Below are positions 1 to 7,881 of a DNA stretch of 36,338 nucleotides, in pieces; the first letter of the stretch is position 1, and the number at the start of each line of letters is the position of its first letter. The DNA comes from Candidatus Auribacterota bacterium (lineage in GTDB: Bacteria; Auribacterota; Tritonobacteria; UBA1439): assembly GCA_026392035.1 (NCBI GenBank), contig JAPLCX010000007.1, positions 1-36,338 on the forward strand. Reading direction: 5' to 3'. Both the position numbers and the translations under genes were made by a program. The notes below the pieces were generated by a model, which saw only the letters and a list, made by a program, of their open reading frames with translations, ran no database searches and was not told the origin of the DNA.

Positions 1-221
1 CAACTAAAATCCAGAGGGTAGGTCTCCACACAGGGGGGGGAAAACCCCTTTTCGGCCAAAGCACCCAATATAATCAATCCACAAGCCTCGGAAAAATACA
101 AAAACCCTCAAATATCAAAAATCTGCGAAAGTCGGGCTAAAAATGCAAGATGCGCCATTTCATATGTCATCTTCGATCTTTGCACGAGTGTTTTGACTTT
201 TTCGTTTTTACTTTTGCCTTT
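1..221. other. AT-rich intergenic region downstream of ptsI
   Basis: No gene is visible here. The stretch is clearly richer in A and T than the genes. Near positions 33-52 there is a G8-A4-C4 run that could form a very short stem. At 190-222 there is a pyrimidine-rich tract built from ACTTTTG-like units, the same family as the tracts before topA. I see no convincing terminator with a T-run after ptsI, so transcription may continue off the window edge. Confidence 0.5.
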
Positions 222-2015
222 CTACCGCTCCCCCTTCAGCACGACGAGCTCAGGGACGATCTTGAGCAGCAGCTTCTTGCAGCACGCCCTGATATCCTCC
301 ACATTGGTGTAGCTGAGCACCTCTTCCGCGAGTGCTCTCGCCTGGGCGAGGTGTACCGAGCGTATCACTTTTTTTATCTCCGGAATGGAGACCATGCTCA
401 CGCTGAACTCGTCCAAGCCCATGCCCATGAGGATGAGGGCGAGGGATGGTTCTCCCGCCATCTCGCCGCACATCCCCACCCAGATGTTCTCATTGTGACC
501 GGCGGCGATGATCTGTTTGATGAGCCTGAGAATCGCGGGGTGTCGGGGTTCGTAGAGGTACGCGATCTTTTCGTTCACGCGGTCTACCGCGAGCGAGTAC
601 TGGATAAGATCATTCGTGCCGATGCTGAAGAAATCCACGTGCTTGGCGAGGATATCGGCGGTGAGCGCCGCTGAGGGGATCTCGATCATCACCCCCACCT
701 CTATCTCCCTGTCGAATTCCTTCCCGTGTTTCCTCAACTCGTTCTTGGCCTCCTCGAGAATCTCTTTGGCGCGGAGCACCTCCTCGAAGCCGGAGATCAT
801 GGGGAACATTACCTTGACGTTCCCCACGCTCGAGGCCCTCAAGATCGCCCTGAGCTGTGTCTTGAAGATGTCGGTTCTCTCCAGACAGAAACGGATCCCA
901 CGCCAGCCGAGGAACGGATTCATCTCCCGAGGGACCTGCGGGTCGGAGAGGAACTTGTCGCCGCCGATATCAAGGGTGCGGATAATCGCGGAGTGGGGGC
1001 GCACGTGCTCGGCGACCGTCTTGTACGCCCGGTACTGTTCCTCCTCGGTGGGGAGATCCTTGCGGTTCATGTAGAAAAACTCCGTCCGGTAGAGGCCGAC
1101 CCCCTCCGCGCCGTGCTCGAGGGCGGGAGCGACGTCCTCTGGCAGCTCGATATTGGCGGCGAGGGCGACGCGGTATCCGTCGAGCGTTTCCGCGGGGAGG
1201 TTCTTGAGGCTGGTCAACCGCTCCTCGATGACCTGAATCCTGTTCTTTAGCTGAGTGTACTTCTGGAGCGTCTGCTTCGTAGGCGAGGTGATGACCATGC
1301 CGCCGGTCCCGTCGACGATGAGTGTCTCTCCGGATTTGATCTTCTGGGTGAGATCGCGAAGCCCGACGACCGCGGGTACTTTGAGCGAGCGGGCCATGAT
1401 GGCGGTGTGCGAGGTCATCGCGCCGATGTCGGTGACGAAGCTGATCACCTTGTCCTTGTGCATGAGCGCCGTGTCGGAGGGAGAGAGGTCGTGGGCGACG
1501 ATGATCACCTCTTCCTTGAGCCTGCTCACGTCCTCGCGCTTTTCGCCCATCAGGTTGTGGAGCACCCTGCGGGTGACGTCCCTGATATCGCTCGCGCGCT
1601 CCTTGAGGTAGTCGTCCTCGATCTGGGAAAAGATATCGGCATATTTCTTGCCGACCTGCTGGAATATATACTCGATGTTGTAGTGCTCGCGCTCTATCTT
1701 CTTGATCACGTCCTCGATCAGCGACCGGTCCTCGAGGACGAGGAGGTGCGCGTTGAAGATTTCAGCGTGCTCGGTCCCGAGTCGCTCGGATAGCTTGCTC
1801 TGGATATCGAGGATCTCTTTCCTGGTGCGGATCAGCGCGTCTTCGAATCGGGCGATCTCCGTGGGGACCTGCTCTGCGTCGATGTGCCGCTTGATGACCA
1901 CAACCTCCTCGCTGTCGAAGATAAAGGCTTTTCCGATGGCAACGCCCGGCGAGACACCGATGCCGTGGTGGCTTTCTTGCGTGAGCCTGGGACGCCTTAT
2001 TATTTTCGCGGGCAT
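222..2015 (-). CDS. ptsI: Phosphoenolpyruvate-protein phosphotransferase (PTS Enzyme I)
   Basis: This cytoplasmic enzyme takes phosphate from phosphoenolpyruvate and passes it to HPr, the first step of the sugar phosphotransferase system. The 597-residue length fits canonical Enzyme I, without the extra GAF domain of the nitrogen-type paralogue. The phosphorylated histidine is about residue 203 in TSHTAIMARS. The C-terminal TIM-barrel shows NPFLGWRGIRFCLER, VGVMIEIPSAAL, FFSIGTNDLIQYSLAVDR and the active-site cysteine motif GMCGEMAG. The ATG lies one base after the ptsH stop, with a GGAGAAGG ribosome-binding site inside the end of ptsH, so the two are surely co-translated. No sugar-specific Enzyme II is present nearby. 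The pair may therefore serve a regulatory role with HprK, or feed Enzyme II proteins encoded elsewhere. Confidence 0.97.
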   Translation of the reverse strand: MPAKIIRRPRLTQESHHGIGVSPGVAIGKAFIFDSEEVVVIKRHIDAEQVPTEIARFEDALIRTRKEILDIQSKLSERLGTEHAEIFNAHLLVLEDRSLIEDVIKKIEREHYNIEYIFQQVGKKYADIFSQIEDDYLKERASDIRDVTRRVLHNLMGEKREDVSRLKEEVIIVAHDLSPSDTALMHKDKVISFVTDIGAMTSHTAIMARSLKVPAVVGLRDLTQKIKSGETLIVDGTGGMVITSPTKQTLQKYTQLKNRIQVIEERLTSLKNLPAETLDGYRVALAANIELPEDVAPALEHGAEGVGLYRTEFFYMNRKDLPTEEEQYRAYKTVAEHVRPHSAIIRTLDIGGDKFLSDPQVPREMNPFLGWRGIRFCLERTDIFKTQLRAILRASSVGNVKVMFPMISGFEEVLRAKEILEEAKNELRKHGKEFDREIEVGVMIEIPSAALTADILAKHVDFFSIGTNDLIQYSLAVDRVNEKIAYLYEPRHPAILRLIKQIIAAGHNENIWVGMCGEMAGEPSLALILMGMGLDEFSVSMVSIPEIKKVIRSVHLAQARALAEEVLSYTNVEDIRACCKKLLLKIVPELVVLKGER

Positions 2016-2016
2016 T

Positions 2017-2295
2017 TTAACCTTCTCCGAATTTTCCCTTCACCAGCGCCTCGAGGGCCCTCACCGCCTCTGCGGCGTCTGCTCCCCCGGCGGTGACGGT
2101 GATCTTCAATCCCTTGCCGGCCGCGAGCATCATGATCCCCATGATGCTCTTTCCATTGACCTTCTCGTTGCCCCTCTCGACGGTGATGTCAGATGAGAAC
2201 TTGTTGGCCAGCTGCACGAACATGGCCGCGGGCCTGGCGTGGAGGCCAAGCCTGTTCGTGATCGTGAGATCCTTTTTCACTACTGTATCGGCCAT
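2017..2295 (-). CDS. ptsH: Phosphocarrier protein HPr
   Basis: This 92-residue HPr accepts phosphate from Enzyme I on a histidine and can also be phosphorylated on a serine by HPr kinase. The histidine site is seen as NRLGLHARPA (His19). The regulatory serine site is VNGKSIMGIMML (Ser50, equivalent to Ser46 of other HPr proteins). Both are intact, so this is HPr proper and not a Crh-like protein lacking the histidine. It starts at an ATG ten bases after the yvcK stop, with AAGGG just upstream, and is followed at once by ptsI. Having HprK two genes upstream makes serine phosphorylation and carbon-status signalling likely. What receives that signal cannot be seen here. Confidence 0.96.
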   Translation of the reverse strand: MADTVVKKDLTITNRLGLHARPAAMFVQLANKFSSDITVERGNEKVNGKSIMGIMMLAAGKGLKITVTAGGADAAEAVRALEALVKGKFGEG

Positions 2296-2304
2296 TGGGC
2301 CCTT

Positions 2305-3537
2305 CTACCTCTCGGGGGCGATTTGGATCAGCTTGATAATGATATCTGCGAGCCGCTCAGGATCGTGTCTGACGTAATCACGTGCGCTGATGACATCTTC
2401 GACAATTACCCGGTACGGCTGATGGCGCATCTCTTTGAGGTCGACCGCGACGGGCTCAGCGTTCTCGCCCTGATACTTTTTGAGCAGCGAGGATGGCACT
2501 CTGCCGTTATTGCACACCACGTAATCGACGATGTCGGTGTCGGCGTGCCTGAGCAGCGCCTCAACGTGCTGCGACGCGGTGTACCCCTTTGTTTCTCCCG
2601 CTTGCGTCATCACATTGCAGACGTATATCTTCACTGCGGGGGAGGCGGCGAGTGCTGCGGACATCCCCTCGACGAGGAGGTTGGGGATAATGCTCGTATA
2701 GAGACTGCCGGGGCCCAGGACAATCGCGTCGCTCTCGCTGATCGCCTGGAGCGCCGTTTCCGTCGGACGGCTCCCGCTCGGCTCAAGGGCGACCTCCACC
2801 ACCCCGCGCGCGCTCTTCGCAATCATTTCTTCCCCGCGGGTGACCGTGCCATCCGTGTGCCTGGCGACCAGGGACACGTTGCGCAACGTGCACGGCACCA
2901 CCCGTCCGCTGATGGCGAGGACCTTGCTCGAAGCCTCCACCGCCTTTTCAAAGTCGCCGGTGACCTTCGTCATGGCCATGATAAAGAGGTTGCCAAAGCT
3001 GTGGCCGCCGAGCTCGCTGCAGTCATCAAACCGGTACTGGAAGAGCCGGCTCATGAGCGGCTCCGCGTCCGCGAGTGATACGAGGCAGTTGCGGATATCC
3101 CCCGGGGGGGGAAGGTTGAAGTCCCGCCGCAGCCGACCGGAGCTGCCGCCGTCATCCGCCACGGTGACAATCGCGGTCAGGTTGCTCGAGTACCTCTTGA
3201 GCCCCTGGAGGAGGACGGAGAGACCGGTTCCCCCCCCGATGGCCGTGATTCTCGGCCCCTTGCGCAACTGCGTCTTCTTGAACAGGATATCCACGAACTT
3301 GGTCTCTCCCCCCGGCAGGAATACATTCAGCAGGGAGCGGGAGAGTTTTGCGAGTGTGTAGAATTCGAGTCCCACACCGGCAACGAGCAGCGCCGCTCCG
3401 AGCGAACGGAACGCGATCGATTTTCCCGACACCAGAAGCACGTGAAAGCCGAGGCCGAAAACGAGCAGTCCCCCGCCGCACGCGAACCACCAGCGCTTGA
3501 CACCCATCCCCGGATAAAACCATTTGAGTAATCGCAT
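2305..3537 (-). CDS. yvcK: YvcK/GlmR (CofD-like) UDP-sugar-binding regulator with N-terminal membrane anchor
   Basis: This belongs to the YvcK/GlmR family, whose characterised members bind UDP-GlcNAc and stimulate GlmS, adjusting amino-sugar supply for envelope synthesis. The conserved core starts near residue 96 with TAIGGGTGLSVLLQGLK, followed by TVADDGGSSGRLR, PPGDIRNCL, GHSFGNLF, LGPGSLYTSI and the C-terminal NVMTQAGETKGYTA. Ahead of it lie about 95 residues with two hydrophobic helices, roughly 15-37 and 42-62, giving 410 residues against about 320 for the Bacillus protein. I take the ATG at 3537, which begins MRLLKWFYPGMGVKRW. It has no strong ribosome-binding site, and an in-frame TTG at 3588 is the alternative. 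The gene sits between hprK and ptsH, recalling the yvcK-crh linkage of Bacillus. Here it probably matches UDP-GlcNAc supply to lipid A and peptidoglycan demand. Confidence 0.9.
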   Translation of the reverse strand: MRLLKWFYPGMGVKRWWFACGGGLLVFGLGFHVLLVSGKSIAFRSLGAALLVAGVGLEFYTLAKLSRSLLNVFLPGGETKFVDILFKKTQLRKGPRITAIGGGTGLSVLLQGLKRYSSNLTAIVTVADDGGSSGRLRRDFNLPPPGDIRNCLVSLADAEPLMSRLFQYRFDDCSELGGHSFGNLFIMAMTKVTGDFEKAVEASSKVLAISGRVVPCTLRNVSLVARHTDGTVTRGEEMIAKSARGVVEVALEPSGSRPTETALQAISESDAIVLGPGSLYTSIIPNLLVEGMSAALAASPAVKIYVCNVMTQAGETKGYTASQHVEALLRHADTDIVDYVVCNNGRVPSSLLKKYQGENAEPVAVDLKEMRHQPYRVIVEDVISARDYVRHDPERLADIIIKLIQIAPER

Positions 3538-3598
3538 TGGTGATACGATTGAGGATTCAATTTGAACCTCGTAAGACTCAACCCTCAACCATCGACTT

Positions 3599-4531
3599 TT
3601 ATTCCTTCTTCATCACTTCGATGAGGTCCCGGTCGAGAGCCTTGGCGGCGTGCCTGCCCATCTTCTTCAGGCGCTGATTGAGTGCGGCGGCCTCGAGGAG
3701 GAGGACAATGTCCCTCCCCGGCCTCACGGGAATGATGAGGTGGGGGAGGCTCTGCCCGAGGATCTCGATATTTTTGTCTTCCAGCCCCAGCCGCTCGTAC
3801 TCCTTGCTGCTGTCCCATTCCTCAAGGGTGACCGCCAGTTCCACCTCCTGTGAATCCTTTATGCACGTGGCGCCGTAGAGATCCTGAACGTTGACAATGC
3901 CGAGGCCGCGAATCTCCACGTGGTGCTTGACGATATCCGCGCCGGTTCCTATGAGGTACTTTCCCCCCCGTAATTGTATCTTGACCACGTCGTCGGCGAT
4001 GAGGCGGTGACCGCGCTTGATGAGCCCGAGGGCGCACTCACTCTTCCCCACGCCGCTCTTCCCGCAGATGAGGATGCCCACGCCGAACACCTCGAGCAGA
4101 TCGGCACTCATGGAGGTTGAAGGTGAAAACTCATCCTCCAGGAAAATGGTCGCCTTGTTGATCAGCGACATGGTGACCATGGGGCTCCGGAAGAGAGGGA
4201 CCCGCTCCCGCTCCGCCTCCTCAGGCAGCTCGGCGGGGGGCCGGTAGTTCCTCGCAATGATCACGCAGGGGACCCGTCGCTTGAGCAACTCGCGTATCCT
4301 CTTGCGGCGCAGCGTCACATCCATGCTGTGGAGATAGTTGATTTCAACCATTCCCAGCACCTGCGGCCTCCGGGATGCGAAGTAGTCAAAGTAGCCGGCG
4401 AGGGCGAGGCCGGGGCGGTTGAGCTCGGGCACCATGATGCGGCGCTTGAGCCCTTTCCCTCCTGCGACGAGCCTGAGTTTGAGCTTGTCCTTCGTGAGCT
4501 GATAAAACTCCTCAACCCTTATGCCTCGCAT
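3599..4531 (-). CDS. hprK: HPr kinase/phosphorylase
   Basis: This 310-residue bifunctional enzyme phosphorylates HPr on its regulatory serine and removes that phosphate again, according to energy status. An N-terminal HPrK_N-type domain covers about residues 1-130. The kinase domain has the P-loop GKSGVGKS at 157-164, the LIADDVVKI acidic pair, the family signature EIRGLGIVNVQDLYG and the C-terminal PVRPGRDIVLLLEAAALN. The start is set by an excellent AAGGAGGG ribosome-binding site a few bases before the ATG. It lies between hpf and yvcK. In the enterobacterial version of this locus ptsN occupies this place, so here HprK takes the regulatory position. Target HPr is encoded two genes on and retains the matching serine. 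Confidence 0.96.
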   Translation of the reverse strand: MRGIRVEEFYQLTKDKLKLRLVAGGKGLKRRIMVPELNRPGLALAGYFDYFASRRPQVLGMVEINYLHSMDVTLRRKRIRELLKRRVPCVIIARNYRPPAELPEEAERERVPLFRSPMVTMSLINKATIFLEDEFSPSTSMSADLLEVFGVGILICGKSGVGKSECALGLIKRGHRLIADDVVKIQLRGGKYLIGTGADIVKHHVEIRGLGIVNVQDLYGATCIKDSQEVELAVTLEEWDSSKEYERLGLEDKNIEILGQSLPHLIIPVRPGRDIVLLLEAAALNQRLKKMGRHAAKALDRDLIEVMKKE

Positions 4532-4639
4532 GAACCCTCCTTATCCGCGGGCGGGAGCTGCTCGGGGCGCCTGGAGCGACCTCTCTCGCCACCACCCCGG
4601 GTTGCTCAGCGATGCGGGAAATGCGTCCTCACGCTCGGT

Positions 4640-5416
4640 CTACTTCCCCGGCTCTATGAGCGCGTAGCTGCCGTTGACCTGTTGGTAGACGACGCTCGCG
4701 TTTTCCGCCGCGGTGTTCATGAAGAAGCGATACTTTTCTCCCGCAGCCACCATTGATGCGAGCGCCTCTTCCGGCGTTGCCCAGGCAACGTCGCAGGGCT
4801 CCTTCCTGAGGGGGCGCGGTTTCGCATCGGGCGTGAACGAGGCCTCGCTGAAGACCCGCAACTGGAATGTGGCCTGCTGATCCGGACCCTTGATCTTTTT
4901 GGGTATGAGATGGCCGATCTCGTGTTCGCCTATCCTGTAGAGCAGGTTTATCTCTTCAGTCTCCGCGTTGAGGAAGATGAAGAAGAGGTGGCGCTCAACC
5001 TTCATCTGTAAGAAGGCTTCCCCCGGGTACATCGGCTTCATGGGAAAACGCTGCGCGATGTAGGGCTCCTCCCATTCGGCGGTCTCCTCTCGTGGGGGCG
5101 CTCCATGGGCGCGCACCGGGGCCGGTTGGTGTTTCCGGAGGTGGCGTTCCTTGTAACGGAGGAGTTGTCGATCGAGCTTGGCCAGGGCACGGTCAATTGA
5201 GGCGTACATGTCAGGGGTCTCTTCCTGGCAGAAGAGATCGAGGTTCTTTCCCCTTGCGGAGAGCTCCACGCGGTGCCGGTACTTCTGCACGTCCATGATC
5301 ACATGTATCTCATTGATATGGGGACGATCGTGCATGATACGGCCCAGCTTCTCTCGCGCGTAGTTCTTCATTGCTTCCGTGACATCCACGTGGCGCCCCG
5401 TGACGATCAATTGCAT
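4640..5416 (-). CDS. hpf: Ribosome hibernation promoting factor, long form with a doubled C-terminal domain
   Basis: Long HPF proteins bind the small ribosomal subunit through an N-terminal domain and pair ribosomes into inactive 100S particles through a C-terminal dimerisation domain. Residues 1-95 (MQLIVTGRHVDVTEAMKNYA onward) are the ribosome-binding domain. A linker runs to about 120. Residues about 121-173 (AQRFPMKPMYPGEAFLQMKV, ending IGHLIP) are a typical C-terminal domain. Residues about 206-257 (ATPEEALASMVAAGEKYRFF, ending YALIEP) read as a second, more diverged copy. At 258 residues the protein is about 70 longer than usual. The start at 5416 is chosen for its GGAGGG ribosome-binding site five bases upstream; an ATG at 5470 is open but lacks one. 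The gene follows lptB, where rpoN would normally intervene. Confidence 0.93.
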   Translation of the reverse strand: MQLIVTGRHVDVTEAMKNYAREKLGRIMHDRPHINEIHVIMDVQKYRHRVELSARGKNLDLFCQEETPDMYASIDRALAKLDRQLLRYKERHLRKHQPAPVRAHGAPPREETAEWEEPYIAQRFPMKPMYPGEAFLQMKVERHLFFIFLNAETEEINLLYRIGEHEIGHLIPKKIKGPDQQATFQLRVFSEASFTPDAKPRPLRKEPCDVAWATPEEALASMVAAGEKYRFFMNTAAENASVVYQQVNGSYALIEPGK

Positions 5417-5540
5417 CTGATCCCTCCGTAAATCGTACGAGTGTGAATTGAGATGCGGTGTGGATTGCATGATCCGAATAACCGCATGATGAACTATCGC
5501 ATTCTTTACACTTTCGACTTTTGGCTTTCAGCCGTGGTTG

Positions 5541-6281
5541 TCACATCTCGAAGCGTTCGCCCAGGTAGAATCGACGCGCCTCGGGGTCACTGATCAGGAA
5601 CTCGGATGTCCCGTGGGTGAGGACCTTGCCCTCGTAGATCAGGTACGAGCGGTCTGTTATGGTCAATGTCTCCCTCACGCTGTGGTCGGTGAGGAGGATG
5701 CCGAGTCCCTTCGACTTGAGATTCGCGATGATCTGCTGGACGTCAAATACCGCGATCGGATCCACGCCAGAGAACGGTTCATCCAGGAGCATGAACGATG
5801 GGGACGTCACAAGCGCGCGGCTGATTTCGAGCCTCCTCCGCTCGCCGCCCGAGAGGGTATATGCCTTCTGCTTAGCAAGGTGGGCGATCCCCAGCTCGTT
5901 GAGCAGCTCATCAAGTCTGGTTTTCCGCTGGGCGCGAGAGAGCGGCAGCGTCTCAAGGATCGCCAGTATATTCTGCTCCACGGTAAGCTTCCTGAAGATT
6001 GACGATTCCTGAGAGAGATAGCTCATGCCCATGCGGGCCCTCTGGCAGGTGGGCAGGCCGGTGATATCCTTCTCCTGAAAAAAGACCGTTCCCGAATTGG
6101 GCCTGACGAGGCCGACGATCATATAGAACGTGGTCGTCTTCCCCGCGCCATTGGGCCCCAGCAGGCCGACAATTTCTCCGCGGTTGACCGTGATATCGAC
6201 GCCGTTGACCACCGCCCGGCCGCCGTAGATCTTCACGAGACTGTCTGTCCGCGTGAGTGCCTTTCCGTTATTCTCGTGCAT
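5541..6281 (-). CDS. lptB: LPS export ABC transporter ATP-binding protein LptB
   Basis: LptB is the cytoplasmic ATPase that, with LptF and LptG, extracts LPS from the inner membrane and drives it along the LptC-LptA bridge. All ABC motifs are present: Walker A GLLGPNGAGKTT, signature LSGGERRRLEISRAL, Walker B FMLLDEPFSGVDP and the switch histidine in LLTDHSVRET. Length is 246 residues with the ATG at 6281, picked for the GGAAGGA site six bases upstream and because the protein then begins like other LptB. A GTG at 6329, overlapping the lptA stop as GTGA, could add 16 residues. lptF and lptG are not in the window. Confidence 0.96.
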   Translation of the reverse strand: MHENNGKALTRTDSLVKIYGGRAVVNGVDITVNRGEIVGLLGPNGAGKTTTFYMIVGLVRPNSGTVFFQEKDITGLPTCQRARMGMSYLSQESSIFRKLTVEQNILAILETLPLSRAQRKTRLDELLNELGIAHLAKQKAYTLSGGERRRLEISRALVTSPSFMLLDEPFSGVDPIAVFDVQQIIANLKSKGLGILLTDHSVRETLTITDRSYLIYEGKVLTHGTSEFLISDPEARRFYLGERFEM

Positions 6282-6325
6282 TGTTGTTCCTTCCATAATG
6301 GTTGTCCCCGCATACTCGATGCCGT

Positions 6326-6862
6326 TCACCGCACTTCGCCAAGTTCTCGTGCATTCTTATCGGAGTAGAATATGAGGCGGGCCGTGGGTTCAAAGATGGT
6401 CTTCTCATTGTCCTTGAAAATAGTGATTTTATCCGCCGTGTATGTGTTCCGCCCCTGCGTGATGGACGGCGACCCCGTCAGTATTATTCTCCCATCAGAC
6501 GCGGTATAGACCGCCTTGCGGCTCTGGGAGCGCTTGTCGTGGGCGTCAATGACCACCTTCTTGCCCGTGGAGATGACTTCTTTGATCTCCCGCGTGTTGT
6601 GGTCAAAATGGACGACCATGGTATCGGCCCACATATTGCCGCTGCTGTCCTTGACGTGGACATGATCTCTGAATTCAGCCGTATTCTTTTTGTGGTCGAC
6701 ATCTGCGCGGTCAGAGGTTACCACGGTGGGCTGCGGTTTATCCGCTGGCCTGACCGGTGCCCGCACAGTCGGGCGGCCATCAGCGCTGCCCTGGGCAGCC
6801 GTCGCTCCTGTCTCTCCAGGTGAGCACACGAGCAGCAGCACCGCGGCAATAATCGCGCTCAT
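6326..6862 (-). CDS. lptA: Periplasmic LPS-bridge protein LptA (OstA-like)
   Basis: LptA forms the periplasmic beta-jellyroll filament that carries LPS from the inner to the outer membrane. From the ATG at 6862 the 178-residue product begins with a signal peptide (MSAIIAAVLLLVCSPG). An OstA/LptA domain follows from about residue 45, with the alternating pattern VTSDRADVDHKKNTAEFRDH, VHVKDSSGNMWADTMVVHF and GSPSITQGRNTYTADKITIF typical of these repeats. The ATG overlaps the lptC stop as ATGA and GGAAGGGG lies just upstream, so lptC and lptA are translationally coupled. An upstream in-frame start at 6946 would bury the signal peptide and is unlikely. Position between lptC and lptB supports the call. 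Confidence 0.88.
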   Translation of the reverse strand: MSAIIAAVLLLVCSPGETGATAAQGSADGRPTVRAPVRPADKPQPTVVTSDRADVDHKKNTAEFRDHVHVKDSSGNMWADTMVVHFDHNTREIKEVISTGKKVVIDAHDKRSQSRKAVYTASDGRIILTGSPSITQGRNTYTADKITIFKDNEKTIFEPTARLIFYSDKNARELGEVR

Positions 6863-7311
6863 CTCATGAGCCCCTTCCCGCCGGGCTGGGTATAGATCAC
6901 TTTGACGTCCTTCTTCAGCGACGCCTTCCCCGACGCCTGGTCCCATTCCAGTCCCGTCCCCGTGGTGATTGAGTTCTCGGTGACGATGGTGACGAACTCA
7001 TCCGTTGTTACCAGCTTCCTCTCTTTGTTGAGAAGGGCCTTGGCGCTGGTGGCCACGACGTTCGTCCCATCCTCCTGGTAGTAGATCGCGCGGGCGTTTT
7101 TGATTTCAATGTTCGTCGGGGTCAGGAATGTCGCCACGCTCCCCTCAATCTTCCACTCAATCCTGCCGTTTTTGTTCGTCGAGCTGAAGACGAAGCCCCC
7201 CTGCAGTTCTGATCCCGGGCTCCCGGAGTGAGGGGGGGCGTTTTCGGCAGGCACCGATGTCCGGAACGCGAAGAGGATTCCTGATATGAGCAGCCTAATC
7301 CCTATACGCAT
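6859..7311 (-). CDS. lptC: LPS export protein LptC-like
   Basis: This 150-residue protein has an N-terminal hydrophobic segment (MRIGIRLLISGILFAF) and then an OstA-like beta-rich domain, with FSSTNKNGRIEWKIEGSVAT, IEIKNARAIYYQEDG and TTDEFVTIVTENSITTGTGL. LptC receives LPS from LptBFG and hands it to LptA. The protein is shorter than the roughly 190 residues common for LptC, and its N-terminus could be a cleaved signal rather than an anchor. A second LptA/OstA-type bridge protein is thus a possible alternative. Its position between kdsC and lptA matches lptC in enterobacteria. The start overlaps the kdsC end by 17 bases. Confidence 0.75.
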   Translation of the reverse strand: MRIGIRLLISGILFAFRTSVPAENAPPHSGSPGSELQGGFVFSSTNKNGRIEWKIEGSVATFLTPTNIEIKNARAIYYQEDGTNVVATSAKALLNKERKLVTTDEFVTIVTENSITTGTGLEWDQASGKASLKKDVKVIYTQPGGKGLMR

Positions 7312-7825
7312 TCACTGCATCCTTCCACCTGCCCTGAGCCTTGAGGACAAGCTCAATGACCTCCCTCAGCGCCCCCTCGCCGCCACCCCTCTTCGTGACG
7401 AGAGAGGCCACCCGCCGAACCTCCTCAGCGGCGCGCGGTACGGCGACGGCGAGCCCTGCCTTCTCGAGGAGGGGGAGATCAGGGAGGTCGTCTCCGATAG
7501 CGCATATCTGGTGCGGGCGGAGTTTAAACTCCCGCTGCAGTATACCAAATATCCTGCCCTTGGCGGAAAGGCCCTGCCAGAGGCGGTTGACGCCCATTTC
7601 ACGGCTCCTCCTGAGCAGCGCCTGCGAGGCGCGGGCCGAGACGAGCAGAACCTTGAGGCCGGACCGCCGCGCCAGCGCGACCGCGAGCCCGTCATGAACA
7701 TGAAACCGCTTAAACTCGGATCTATGAGATCCGTACACAATGCCGCCGTCGGTCAGGACGCCGTCCACGTCGGCGACGATTGCCCTGATCAGGCGCGCCC
7801 TTCTAATAATGTCAGCCTTTTTCAT
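7295..7825 (-). CDS. kdsC: 3-deoxy-D-manno-octulosonate 8-phosphate phosphatase
   Basis: KdsC is a HAD-superfamily phosphatase that turns Kdo-8-phosphate into Kdo, the third step of the Kdo branch. Motif I is IVADVDGVLTDGGIVYGS, with the paired aspartates. The substrate region FHVHDGLAVALARRSGLKV follows, then the LLVSARAS threonine/serine motif, AIGDDLPDLPLLEKAGLAVA (motif IV) and the KdsC-specific tail RGGGEGALREVIELVL. Starting at the ATG at 7825 gives 176 residues, the usual size for this capless enzyme. A TTG at 7885 overlapping the kdsD stop would add 20 residues. The gene lies between kdsD and lptC as in E. coli. Confidence 0.94.
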   Translation of the reverse strand: MKKADIIRRARLIRAIVADVDGVLTDGGIVYGSHRSEFKRFHVHDGLAVALARRSGLKVLLVSARASQALLRRSREMGVNRLWQGLSAKGRIFGILQREFKLRPHQICAIGDDLPDLPLLEKAGLAVAVPRAAEEVRRVASLVTKRGGGEGALREVIELVLKAQGRWKDAVNAYRD

Positions 7826-7881
7826 ATCGCGAAGAGAATTTTGTTGCGCCCCGTGCGGCTGCAGTGGATCAGCAGCCCCTC

